From Girardinichthys multiradiatus (lineage: Eukaryota; Chordata; Actinopteri; Cyprinodontiformes; Goodeidae): a stretch of 64,000 bases of DNA. The notes below the pieces were generated by a model. It was not told the DNA's origin, searched no databases, and saw only the letters and a program-made list of their open reading frames with translations. The first letter of the stretch is position 1; the number at the start of each line of letters is the position of its first letter. The position numbers and the translations under genes were made by a program. The stretch covers positions 23,855,049 through 23,919,048 of the forward strand of contig NC_061816.1 of NCBI RefSeq assembly GCF_021462225.1, given 5' to 3'. Shown here piece after piece: positions 44,610 to 54,279 of the stretch.

Positions 44610-44900
44610 CAAAGTATTTGTACCCCTGGCAGATTTAAGTTAAAGTAAAAATTCAATGTGACCAAGATGTTTCTTCTTACTGGAAGTAATATTAATGTTT
44701 TGGAGCAGCCCAGTCAGAGTCCTGACTTGAATCTGATAGAGAATATGTATAGGAAGCTAAAGATTAGGGTGATGGTAAAGACGCTTTCCAACCAACAAAG
44801 ATAAATCATTAAAATACCAGAGGAAACATTAAAAACTTCTCAACAATAACAGGATTAAGAGGCAGGGCCACCAAAGTTTGCCACTTCCCACTATCATGCT
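44610..44900 (+). mobile_element. Tc1-derived fragment
   Basis: Starts CAGTTCAGCCCAAAGTATTT after TA (44608-44609), then a degraded transposase end (CAGTCAGAGTCCTGACTTGA at about 44711, the SQSPDLN segment). Same family as 42129-42668. Confidence 0.65.
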
Positions 44901-45189
44901 GGATAATCTACAGTCACTACAAAACAAAATCAAGCTTTAGGGAAAGGTACCTCGAGGAGTATAAAAACATGTGTGTACTTGCATTGACTGAACCATGATA
45001 AAAGAGCTTGGTTTGAGTCAGACTTGGAAGTTGAAGGCTTTGGCCAGCCTATTTATTTGGACAGAAACTGCACTGTGAAAAGAAAATCACTAGGTTAATG
45101 CTTATATCTTTATTTTATTCAAGACTATAAACACTATGTTCTCCTGATATTGTCTCAGTTAAAGTATTCTTTTAACTTTGATTCTGGAC

Positions 45190-45820
45190 TCGTATGTTAG
45201 TTTATAGATTTCTTGACTGTCAGGTCAACACAGGTCAGTGCTCAGGGACTCCACTGACTGGTGTAAGTCCTCCATTTTTAAAGATGAACGTCTCCAAAAC
45301 AAAACAGATTATCATAGACATTAGCAGGAACTGTACTGTATCACAACCTGTAGTGGTTTCTGATAAAAAAGTCAAAGTTACAAATAATCACTAGTACCTA
45401 ATAGATCACAGGCTGACCTTTGCACCTCATGTAGCCTCTGTACATAAAAATGCTCATCAGAAGATGATCTTTTATCATTAGCTTCATGATTTTAATGTGG
45501 ATTCCACTTTTATGTGCATGTTTTAATTGTTGTTATTGAGTCTGTTCTCACTTTTAACATAGTCTGCTGGTTTGGACTTTTAACTGTCAAAGATAGGAAT
45601 AGACTGCAGAATAGTATTCAGTTATGTACAAAAATTGTTGGGATAAACCTGAGTGACCTCACTCACCTGAACAAAGCTAGGTCAACTCTAAAAGCAAAAC
45701 AGATATTGGTGCAGGATCAGCCTCTCAGTAATGACTTCCAGTTGCTTCCATCTGGACAAACATATCTTCTCCCCAGGTGTAGGACAACCAGCTTTAATAA
45801 ACATGTGTTCCTGTAGTCAC
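45190..45820 (+). mobile_element. L2/Rex-type LINE C-terminal fragment
   Basis: MNVSKTKQIIIDISRNCTV (about 45284) followed in other frames by SVLTFNIVCWFGLLTVKDRN and SDLTHLNKARSTLKAKQIL (45514-45816), the thumb and C-terminus of a fish L2/Rex-type RT. At least two frame breaks. Confidence 0.75.
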
Positions 45821-45849
45821 AAAATTTCTAAACAATCTTTTAAAATGAC

Positions 45850-46215
45850 CTGATGACCCCTTGACCTCACAACACTTGACAGGTGAAGGTAAAGAGGTCT
45901 TCCAACCTCAAAGAACTGGAGTTCATCACCAAAGATAAATCTCTAAAATACCAGAGGAAAAACCTAAAACGTTCTTTAACAATTGTAGTAAGGATTTGAT
46001 TTTTCTAATGCAACTACAGATAATTTTATTGGTGGTTAAGGTTATAAATCATTTTTGACATGCATTTTTTTTTTTGCTAAATTCTAAATAAAAACAGACA
46101 CCAGCAATTTATTTGCTGATTTCACATTATTTTACTGTCTTTAAGAAATGCCTTTCTAATTTCTTGGTTGAATTTAAATAATTTTGTATCTAAATCTGCA
46201 GAGGTGTGAGTAATT
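45850..46215 (+). mobile_element. Tc1-derived fragment, right end
   Basis: CCAACCTCAAAGAACTGGAG and CCAGAGGAAAAACC match the post-catalytic part of the family, ending AGAGGTGTGAGTAATTCTGG near 46190-46215, the inverse of its left end. Confidence 0.6.
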
Positions 46216-46959
46216 CTGGGCCTAGCCATAACACCACAATGGTAAAAGTGTCTGCTTATCCCTCTGAATAATTGAATTTAGCTTGCTGCTACACACATTT
46301 GTGAAAAGAATGGGTTGCTGTGATAGGATGCCAACTTGGAAATACATCCAGACATGAAGTTTCCTCACTGCTAAATATTCCACAGTCAGATGTTTGTGGG
46401 ATTATAACACAGATGAAGTGATTGGGAATGACAGAAACTCAGACAGGAAGTTGTACACTCAGACAGGAAGTTGTAGGCCACAGAGAGGGGTCAGCAGATG
46501 CCAAGGCACATGATGCACAGAGGTCACCAATTCTCTGCAGTCATAATCTACACAGAGAGAACATAGTGGGGACCTGAAATTAAACAAGACAACTCTACAA
46601 ATCAAAAGGTGAATGCACAAAGAACAGAAATAAATAAAAAATGTCACATAAAGGAGTGAATCTAATATAAACTTTAACAACAATAATAAACACCCCAAAA
46701 ATTATCAAAAAACAAACACCCATGGATCCTCACACTAGAGCTGTGGAGATGTCTGTCTTTCTGTCTGTCTGTGTGTCTGTCAGACAATCCAGGAGAGGAG
46801 TCCAGGTTTAGCAGTTTTGAGGAAAACTGCACTTGCCTGACCTCATTGTGTATAAGATAAAGTTCGACAGAGGAAGAATTTCAGTGTGTGACTGTTTAAC
46901 AGGAGATGGGCTCTGCCCTTTAGTTGCAATGAAAGGAACTTCTAATGCTTCAGTATACC
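46216..46959. other. No gene; 20 bp tandem duplication
   Basis: At about 46438-46477 ACTCAGACAGGAAGTTGTA is repeated twice in tandem. A CTGT-rich stretch lies at 46752-46785. Confidence 0.55.
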
Positions 46960-47450
46960 GAGGCATTTAGGATCATTTCATTGTCATTATTCTGTGGGAA
47001 CATTATGGGTTTCTCCCCATTCCAACACGACTGCACACTGCTGCTCACAGCAAGGTCCATAAAAACAGAAATGAGGGAGTTTTTTGGAGGAACTTGACCA
47101 GTCTGCACAGAGTCTTGACAGAACACACATTTTACGTTAGGTTTATCTCTGTCTGGACTTTGACCTGGCCATTCTAAGACACAACGATCTAAATCATTCA
47201 ATTTTAGCTGTGGCTGTGTGTTTAGGCACATTGCTGATGGAGGCTAAGCTACTGCTGCCAATAACTTCATGTTCTCTCTAGACATATGGTTCACCCTTTC
47301 TTCCTAGTCTCACTCCTAGACACAGCAACTGAAGGTGTCGCTGCGACTAAATGTTCTCTGTTTTTCATGGCATAGACCTTACAGCTACTTCAGAGCTTAT
47401 CTGTTTAACTGTTTCTCTCCTAGATGTAACCAATAAAGAGCAATAAATAA
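46960..47450. mobile_element. Mosaic of Tc1 fragments and a repeat tail
   Basis: 47015-47115 reads on + like a Tc1 core (CATTCCAACACGACTGCACA, then GCACAGAGTCTTGACAGAAC). 47130-47220 reads on - like another Tc1 (LEWPGQSPD). 47225-47450 resembles the repeat at 37.0 kb. Confidence 0.5.
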
Positions 47451-48565
47451 TCTGAATTAAATATCCACCCCAGTTTTAAGTCTTTGTTCTGTCCTTAGCT
47501 TTGTCTATATTCCCAGCAGCTCTGACCAACTTCCCTGTCCCTGATAAAGAAAAACATCCTGCAGCAAGCTCTTTAACAACAAAATTAAACATTCATTTTA
47601 ACATTTTCAAATGTGTGTCCTTCATCTTAGTGTTATTAATGAATCACACACTCATCAGTGACAGATACAAGCTTCCTAGCTTTCGTTATGTGCAGCGATG
47701 GCATGACATATTTATAATGGGCCAGGATCTCAGTTGTTTATAATGTGATAGTAATGTGACTAAGGTCCAAAAAACACAAGTTCATAAGCTGTTAAAAACA
47801 CTGCTGTCATTTTTGTGCTAGATGAAGTCACCTCCAAAAAACACCTTGTCACCAGGATCTCTGTGTGTGTTCTTGTGCTTACTCTGTGAAATGTTTGGAA
47901 AAATACAAGCTCTTCGGAAAAAATCTTTATAAAAGAATTGTTAAAAATGTTTAAAGCAAATATTTAAAGCCACATCTTTTCTGAGAAAATAAAATGAACA
48001 CCTTCATCTTCAGGTTAATAACGCAGACATTTGCAGGGTATGACACTTCAGTCTTACTCCTGTTGTTCAAGCAGTGACCTCAATTTTAACTAGACCTTAA
48101 ACCAGTGAAGGAAAGATGGTGACAGAGGAACAAGGAGGGTTGGAGAAAGGAGGAAGAAAATCATTTTAACACCAAAATGAAATTAGCAGCCTTAAAGAGC
48201 CTAAGGGCAAAGTGAAGTTCTGTCCCCTGGGGCTACACTTTGCAGAAGGAAGGAATGAATTAAGCTTCAGTGGATATTTCCCCCATCCTCTTGCCCTTTT
48301 TATAATCCCTCCCACTCTTTAGTTTTTTCAGATATGTAGGGTGAGTAAAAATGTGTGGGGGGGGGGGGGGGGTGAAGGGATGAAGGGATGAATAAAAGGA
48401 TATGAAAGCAGGCTTTAAAGATGAGGAAAAGTAGGAGTTGGAGCTCATGAGTTTTTTTGGCAGCTCTCATAAACTGAAAAAACTGGAATATTTCTTTATC
48501 CATTTTTCTGAATTTTTTCTGTATTTTTGCTTTGTCTTCACCTGTCTGTTGGAAAGGACTGAGTC
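47451..48565. other. No gene recognised; G16 run
   Basis: A 16-base G run lies at 48357-48372. Frames around it arise from its low complexity. Confidence 0.5.
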
Positions 48566-48706
48566 ATGAACCCAGGAGCGTTTACCAGCTCCGGTCCCCT
48601 GTCCTGGGCTATGTACCTGATGAGGAAAGGCCAGACGGGCAGCGGACTCTTCGGTAAAGTTATCATCACGGTTCTGTTCTTGTTTTCTATGTTGTGGAGA
48701 CAATAA
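48566..48706 (+). CDS. Candidate small protein or first coding exon (46 codons), unknown
   Basis: Open from ATG 48566 to TAA 48706, with an in-frame TGA two codons upstream, so this is the first ATG. The first 29 codons are GC-rich at third positions, unlike the AT-rich flanks. The last 16 codons encode a hydrophobic stretch (KVIITVLFLFSMLW). Alternatively a donor-like GGTAAAG after codon 29 (about 48652) would end a coding exon in phase 1. The minus strand is also open here (48723-48538), so strand is uncertain. I do not recognise the protein; a decayed exon or a chance frame are real alternatives. Confidence 0.25.
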   Translation: MNPGAFTSSGPLSWAMYLMRKGQTGSGLFGKVIITVLFLFSMLWRQ

Positions 48707-50507
48707 ATGAAAACTACTTGCATTACTTTCTGTGATGAATATCCAAAGAAGCATGTCTCATGTTATTGTCCTGATTACAGCACCATGCCCGTTGTTCCAC
48801 TGTGATGCCTGATGGCGTCTTACTTTTGAAACTACTGCTGCTGCAAATGTCCTATAGAATAAACCAAACAACATAAATCATATGTACTTACTGATTAACT
48901 GAAAACAGAGGAAGGTTTAATTGAAGGGACACAGCAATCAGGTCCTGCCTTCTGCCCAGAGTATGTGTGAACTGAGCTAAAAATATGAACAATATAAAGA
49001 CTTCTACTGATGGTGTTAGAGCTGTATCTAATGGCCTAACAGAGCCTGACTCTTAAAGTGTAGACAGGACCTTTGGACTAAAGTCCAATTTTCAACATAT
49101 TTCTCTGATCTAAAGAAAGGCAAGGACTGACTGACCTTAGATGGTGATAAAGAGATGGACATGTGTTGTTAGAGGTGGTGTTTTTCCTGCTGGCTGTGGT
49201 GTTGGTTTAATTGGACATTCAGGATACCAACAGGAGTTCCTTCAGGACTATTTAGGAAGATTGTGGATTTTAGTGGATACAGTTTATGTAGTATTTTTAT
49301 ATTCATACCTTCATATATCATAATCACACATTTGTGTATTATGGTACAGTCACTCACCAGTCCTACCACTGTCATATTCAGACCAGATCCCAAACCTTAT
49401 ACTGCCTCTGAAATCTATGTTTAAATTAACAATCGTGTTTTAGTATATTTAATTTAAATAATCTTTCCATACTTTTTTATTTAACCATGTTTTTATGAAG
49501 ATGGACATAAAATGGCATAGAGTTAGGATTAGGCTTATTTGAGTAACTTTTCAGAACATTACAAAAGGTCTGAAAGAGTCAAACTGGGAAGGAAAGTGTT
49601 AAATAAAAACTATAAAATATATAAAGTTAAAATGTCTATTATTTAACAAGCTGTGTATAAGCAATAAATGTATAAACAATAAAAATAACCTGTGGTCTCA
49701 GACCTATTTATTCACATTTCTGTCGTTGATCTTCTTCTCCTGGACCTATATTTAGGACATCTGCTACAGTTTTAGTGGAGCTCTCATTAGGATCAGACGT
49801 AAATGGTGAAAACAAAGCAGCCAGAAGAAGCCCAGCTAACACAGCCCATAAAGGCAGGGCACTGCACTGATGACACCAAAAGGCTGAGGATGAAGGTGAT
49901 GATGCTGATAATAATGATGACTCAGCTCTTTAGCAATATCAGCTGAGGTGACTCAAAATAATTTATATACCACAAAATTATTAGCTTATGGTTAAAGAAA
50001 TCAAGCTTTAGATTAAAAAATAGATAATGAAAAGCTATTTTTTTGCTCTCTGTGTGTTTGCAAGGGGTAAAGACCAATAATGTTCTCAGTAAGTTTGATA
50101 GGTGATTTAAGCAGTGTATAGATTTTAGATCAGAGGACAACAGGACGATCATATTACGAGCTGGTCTATGGGAAATGCTAGATGACTGAAACTTAACACC
50201 GCTCCCTCAATCATGTTCTTTTATTTCCTTTTACATTTCTTGTCTGGGTTGTTTGACTCAGAATATTATTTTCGTTAGGCAAATTTTAACACTTAAAGGA
50301 CTTGAGAAATATTGACTAATAATTTCCTGCTAAAACAAAAAATGCCAGATATTTAAAATCGCTTTAGCACTCTTAATGCTAATTTAGTAAACATTCTTAA
50401 CAACCAACACATTTTTTATGTATTTATTAGAAAATCTGATTATTAATAATGGTGCTGATAAATAAGTCTGGTAAGCATTGAAACTGACTTCGTTACTTGT
50501 CTGTATA
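48707..50507. other. No gene recognised
   Basis: AT-rich. Short frames at 49141-49393 and 49922-50152 lack any motif. Confidence 0.4.
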
Positions 50508-52071
50508 CAGCACCTCACAAAAGTATTCACATCCCTTTAACTTTTAGTCACATTAAAGCCACAAACCTTTATGAATCCCGGGAGGATTTTCTGTGACATA
50601 CTAGCAAACTTTAGCGTATCATTGGGAAGTCGAAGAAAAATATTACATGGTTTCCTTTTAGATTTTTTGCAAATAAATATTTGTAAAGATTGTAAAGGTC
50701 CCCCTCATTTGTAAAGAGTCCAGCTGTGTGTTATTTGATCTGAGTCTAAATGCAGCTTTTCTGTCTCTGGCCTCAAAGGTTTGTTAGAAAACATTAGAGA
50801 ACAAACAGCATCATGAACACCAAGGAACACAACAGACAGGTCAGGGAGAAAGTTGGGTAAAATTGTGGGGAAGTTTAAAGCCGGGTTAGGTTCCAAAATA
50901 AAATCCCAAAGCTCTGTTAAATCCATCATCTGAAAATGAAAAGAGGATGGATCGACTGCAGACCTACCAAGACATCGACATATACCTAAACTGACAGACT
51001 GGGCAAGGCGAGCATTAAACAGAGAAGCAAACTGGAGGACATGGTAACTCTGTAGGAGCTGCAGAGATCCACAGCTCAGGTTGGTGAATCTGCTGACAGA
51101 GCAACTATTGATCATGCATTCTATAAATGATTTATTAAGAAGAAGGACGTTATTGAAAGTAAGTCTAAAGAAGTCCTGTTTGCAGTTTACCACAAGCCAT
51201 GTAGAGGACTCAGCAAACATGGAAGAAGATGCTCAGCTAAGAGGAGACCAGAACTGATATGTTTGCCCTTATGTGTGGTAGAAGACTAACACTGCACATT
51301 CTTCTTGTATATATCAACCCCGCAGTGTAGCATAGTGATGGCAGCATTATGCCATGGGAATGTTTTTTCTTTAATAGGGACAGCTAGCTGTTCAGGGTTG
51401 ATGTTTGCTATCCACAGCTCAGGTAGGAGAATCAGTCAACAGCATATCTTTTAATCCATATAACTCCATAAATCTGGCCTTAATGGAAGAGTGGCAGGAA
51501 GAAAGGCATGATAAGTCATGTTTACACTTTTACCATCAGTCATGTTAGGGGCACAGCAAACACGTGAAAGAGGTGATCTGCTCAGATGAGACCTAAACGT
51601 AAATTTTTGGCCTTAATAAAATGCTGTATATGGAGGAGAAACACTGCATGTTGCCAAGGAATTCACCATCCCCTCCAAGAAACATGGTGATGGCAGCATT
51701 ATGCTGTGAGGGATGCTTTTCCCCGGCATCGACATGGAGGCTGGTCAGAGTTGAGGGGAAGATACATGGAGGTGAAACCTGTCAGAGGCTGCTAACTGAG
51801 AATCTGTAGCAAGATTTGGAAACAAATGTTCAAAGATATTCTCCATCCAATCTGAGATGAAAGCAAAGAAGAATGGAGAAAACTTTCTGTCTGTAAATGT
51901 TTTAAGCTGGTGGAGACATAAACCAAAAGACCTACAGCCCTTCCTTTCTCTTTACAATGCAGAACGTTTTTGTGTCGGTCTGTTAAATTAAAACCTAAAG
52001 AAATAGGTTTTGCGGTTGTAACGTGATAAACTTGTAGAAAAAATTTAACCGATGTAAATACTTTCGCAGAG
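50508..52071 (+). mobile_element. Degraded Tc1-like element(s), third family
   Basis: Begins CAGCACCTCACAAAAGTATTC after TA (50506-50507) and ends AATACTTTCGCAGAG before TA (52072-52073), a familiar fish Tc1 terminus. The N-terminal transposase text (AGAGCATTAA, GAGGAGCTGCAGAGATCCAC) occurs twice, near 51050 and 51410, suggesting a partial duplication or one copy inserted in another. No usable frame. Confidence 0.75.
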
Positions 52072-53734
52072 TATAAGCATTAGTTAATGTATTAATCAAT
52101 GTTATTTTACTGCTTAAACTATTGAACAACTAATAAAGGAGAATACTAGAAATATGTAAAATTATAGATATTTCTTATTGTTATTCATGTCATGTCCTTC
52201 TCTAGTCAAGACAAGAGATGAAGGATTTAGATTTTTGATTGTCCTTCCTGTGGCTACCAACAGAAGATGCAAAGGCAGAGTAGCATTTATCTTAAACTAA
52301 ATAGACAGAATGGACACAAGGTTTAATATTTCACTTCAAAGGGAAGAGAAACATTTCTTCCACCTGTGCAATAATTTCAGATTTCTTCCCAGCAAACAGC
52401 CCACAGACACATCCCTGTTGAATGGAGAAATGTTCTTAAGCTTTAGTTATTGTTAAGATAGAAACTTAGATTGTATGCTTGAATGCTGCATCCTTTTACT
52501 TAAATCAGTTAAATGTCGCCTCCCGAGAAAAATGCTTCTGTCATTTTCCGGTGAAAAAAAGAGAACTGTTAAAAATATGTGCATCACATCCATTGGCCAG
52601 CTGTTACAATTTAGCAGCTGGCCAATTTAAAGATGACAATGTATTTTTAGTGGTGTCATTTACACCCCAACTAGAGAGTAAAACACTTAAACATGAACTG
52701 ATTTATAATAATAATAATAATAATTTTCTGTTGTTTTTGTGCCAAGAATTTGATGTTTCTTCTAATCAATGTTTCTAATTTTCCCAGGGAACACCCCATT
52801 GTTTGTTGGCCAAGATATGACAGACTATGTGAGATCAATTTGTAGAAATAAAGTAAAATAAATATATTGGATTATCCCATGTTGTCCTTCAAATACTGAA
52901 TTCTTCTACAACTATAATGCAAAAAAGGGGGAAATTTGAGATCTTTAAAATACTGAAATATGTATGAATGACACTAAAATCACCCTTTTATTATTATTAG
53001 TTATAACAAAAAATAGCAATTTTTTAAACACGTTTTAATACATTGCTTTTACATATTATTTTAATACATTGTAATTAAGTTATGAATACAAATATGAAAA
53101 ACGGCACAAATAGAAGATTTTCTAAGCACGAGCAGATATTTATGTCTGAATAAATAAAACTGAGATAAATTAGATAGTAATTGAAGTATTAACTGTCACC
53201 TAATTGGAAAAAAATATCACACGATTTGGTGTTAAAGATTCTTAAATAATTATATAGAAAACTATACTATACCGAAATTGGAGCAAATAAAAATGTGATT
53301 TATATAAATTAGATGCAACTGGATTGATTTTGTGTTTATTGATTGAAATACACAGGATGGATAAAAGGAACTTGTTTAACTACGTATTTTTTAAATTTGA
53401 ACGGGCGGAATTTGGCTGAGTTTGTTGAAAGGATTTGTGTTTCAGTCTTTCCTTTCTTATGTGATAAATGTACCACTGCCACCTGCCGGACCTGTCCGGT
53501 ACAGCAAGTGTGACGTGGACGCGTTGTCCTGGCGGCCCAGCCTTACAAACACACCGGTTTTGTTTCTGGATGAAGTTCAGTAGGTCTGATGGCCACTTTC
53601 TGGTCTCAGTCAACTGCATTATATGAATTTCTGACCTTTAAGACGTTACGTTTGGCTTCAATTTTTAAGGCTCTAAATAAACGTGTTTAACTACGTTTAT
53701 CTCTCCAACACTGAACTGTTTCGGACGGACGAAG
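52072..53734. other. Unassigned DNA upstream of the runx promoter
   Basis: AT-rich to about 53400, with a 20 bp inverted pair near 52594-52624 (GGCCAGCTG...CAGCTGGCC) and an AAT run at 52706-52723. From about 53470 CpG density rises (GTGACGTGGACGCGTTG), the usual approach to a vertebrate promoter. No coding exon recognised. Confidence 0.45.
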
Positions 53735-53737
53735 CGC

Positions 53738-53820
53738 TGATTGGTCAGTTGCATTTAGCCGAACCCTGTGTCCAGCTCCCTGATTGGTTGATAGCTGGAC
53801 CATGCAGTCAGTATGCAAAT
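53738..53820 (+). promoter_or_regulatory. Probable runx promoter: two CCAAT boxes and an octamer
   Basis: Inverted CCAAT boxes (ATTGG) lie at 53740-53744 and 53783-53787, 43 bp apart, about four helical turns. ATGCAAAT, the POU octamer, lies at 53813-53820 inside TATGCAAATAA. No better TATA sequence is seen. Transcription would start shortly downstream, roughly 53840-53870, giving a leader of about 400 bases to the ATG at 54252. A RUNX-type site, GACCACA, lies at 54020-54026 in the leader and could allow autoregulation. The start point is inferred. Confidence 0.5.
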
Positions 53821-53859
53821 AATGATCAGTGCCGGTAAAAGCTTGTTGTCTCCAGCAGA

Positions 53860-53985
53860 ATGACCATTCATGTGTTGAAGAGGCTAAAGCCTGGAGAGAG
53901 CGCGCAGCCGCTTCATACCAACACATCTCCTTTTTCTCGGCAACTTCTCCTTTCACTTCCTGGTTGTTGGGAAGCTCGGTCTTAG
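53860..53985 (+). other. Upstream open reading frame in the inferred runx leader
   Basis: ATG 53860 opens a 41-codon frame that stops at TAG 53983-53985, well before the main start. Shorter uORFs begin at 53822 (13 codons) and 53871. If the leader is transcribed as proposed these would restrain ribosome access to the main ATG. Confidence 0.4.
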
Positions 53986-54251
53986 CTCAAGAGCAGTTGC
54001 TAAACACTTTTCCTGAATCGACCACAGATCTCAACAAACCACTTTCAGTTTGGAGAAGCCGAGCCTCGGGGCTGGCAGACTGACGCATCCAGTGCGTCTT
54101 GGATTTTACGCAAACACCAGAATAACCCAGGAGCTGAGGACCATCCACCATCACTGCAGAACCCAGAGATACCGAGGACTGTGGAAGAACTGCGGGCTGC
54201 AGGTGAAAGTCCTGGAGAGCTGAGGTCGTGTTGCGGCACTGAGGCGCACAG

Positions 54252-54279
54252 ATGGTGTTTCTGTGGGATGCAAAATACG
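54252..54279 (+). CDS. runx1: runx1-like, first coding exon (codons 1-9 plus one base)
   Basis: RUNX proteins bind TGTGGT sites with CBF-beta and control blood, bone and nerve cell fate; RUNX1 is needed for definitive blood stem cells. This exon encodes MVFLWDAKY plus the first base of Asp. I recall the same N-terminus from zebrafish Runx1, while mammals use MRIPV or a P1-specific leader. The start is fixed by an in-frame TGA at 54240-54242. Donor CG|GTAGGC follows at 54280. The spliced frame continues at 57103, and five exons give 184 codons plus one base. RUNX1-type residues are THW, LPIAFK, TLVTV, NATA and KITVDG, against SHW, LPVAFK, TVVTV, NASA and KVTVDG in RUNX2/3. Paralogue status among teleosts is uncertain. 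Confidence 0.82.

Noticed and set aside
48620..48650. GQTGSG as a possible nucleotide-binding loop in the small frame at 48566
   Set aside because: No Lys-Thr/Ser follows and there is no room for a fold; coincidence.
53829..54083. 84-codon frame across the inferred runx leader
   Set aside because: It begins at a GTG, not an ATG, and has no recognisable product.
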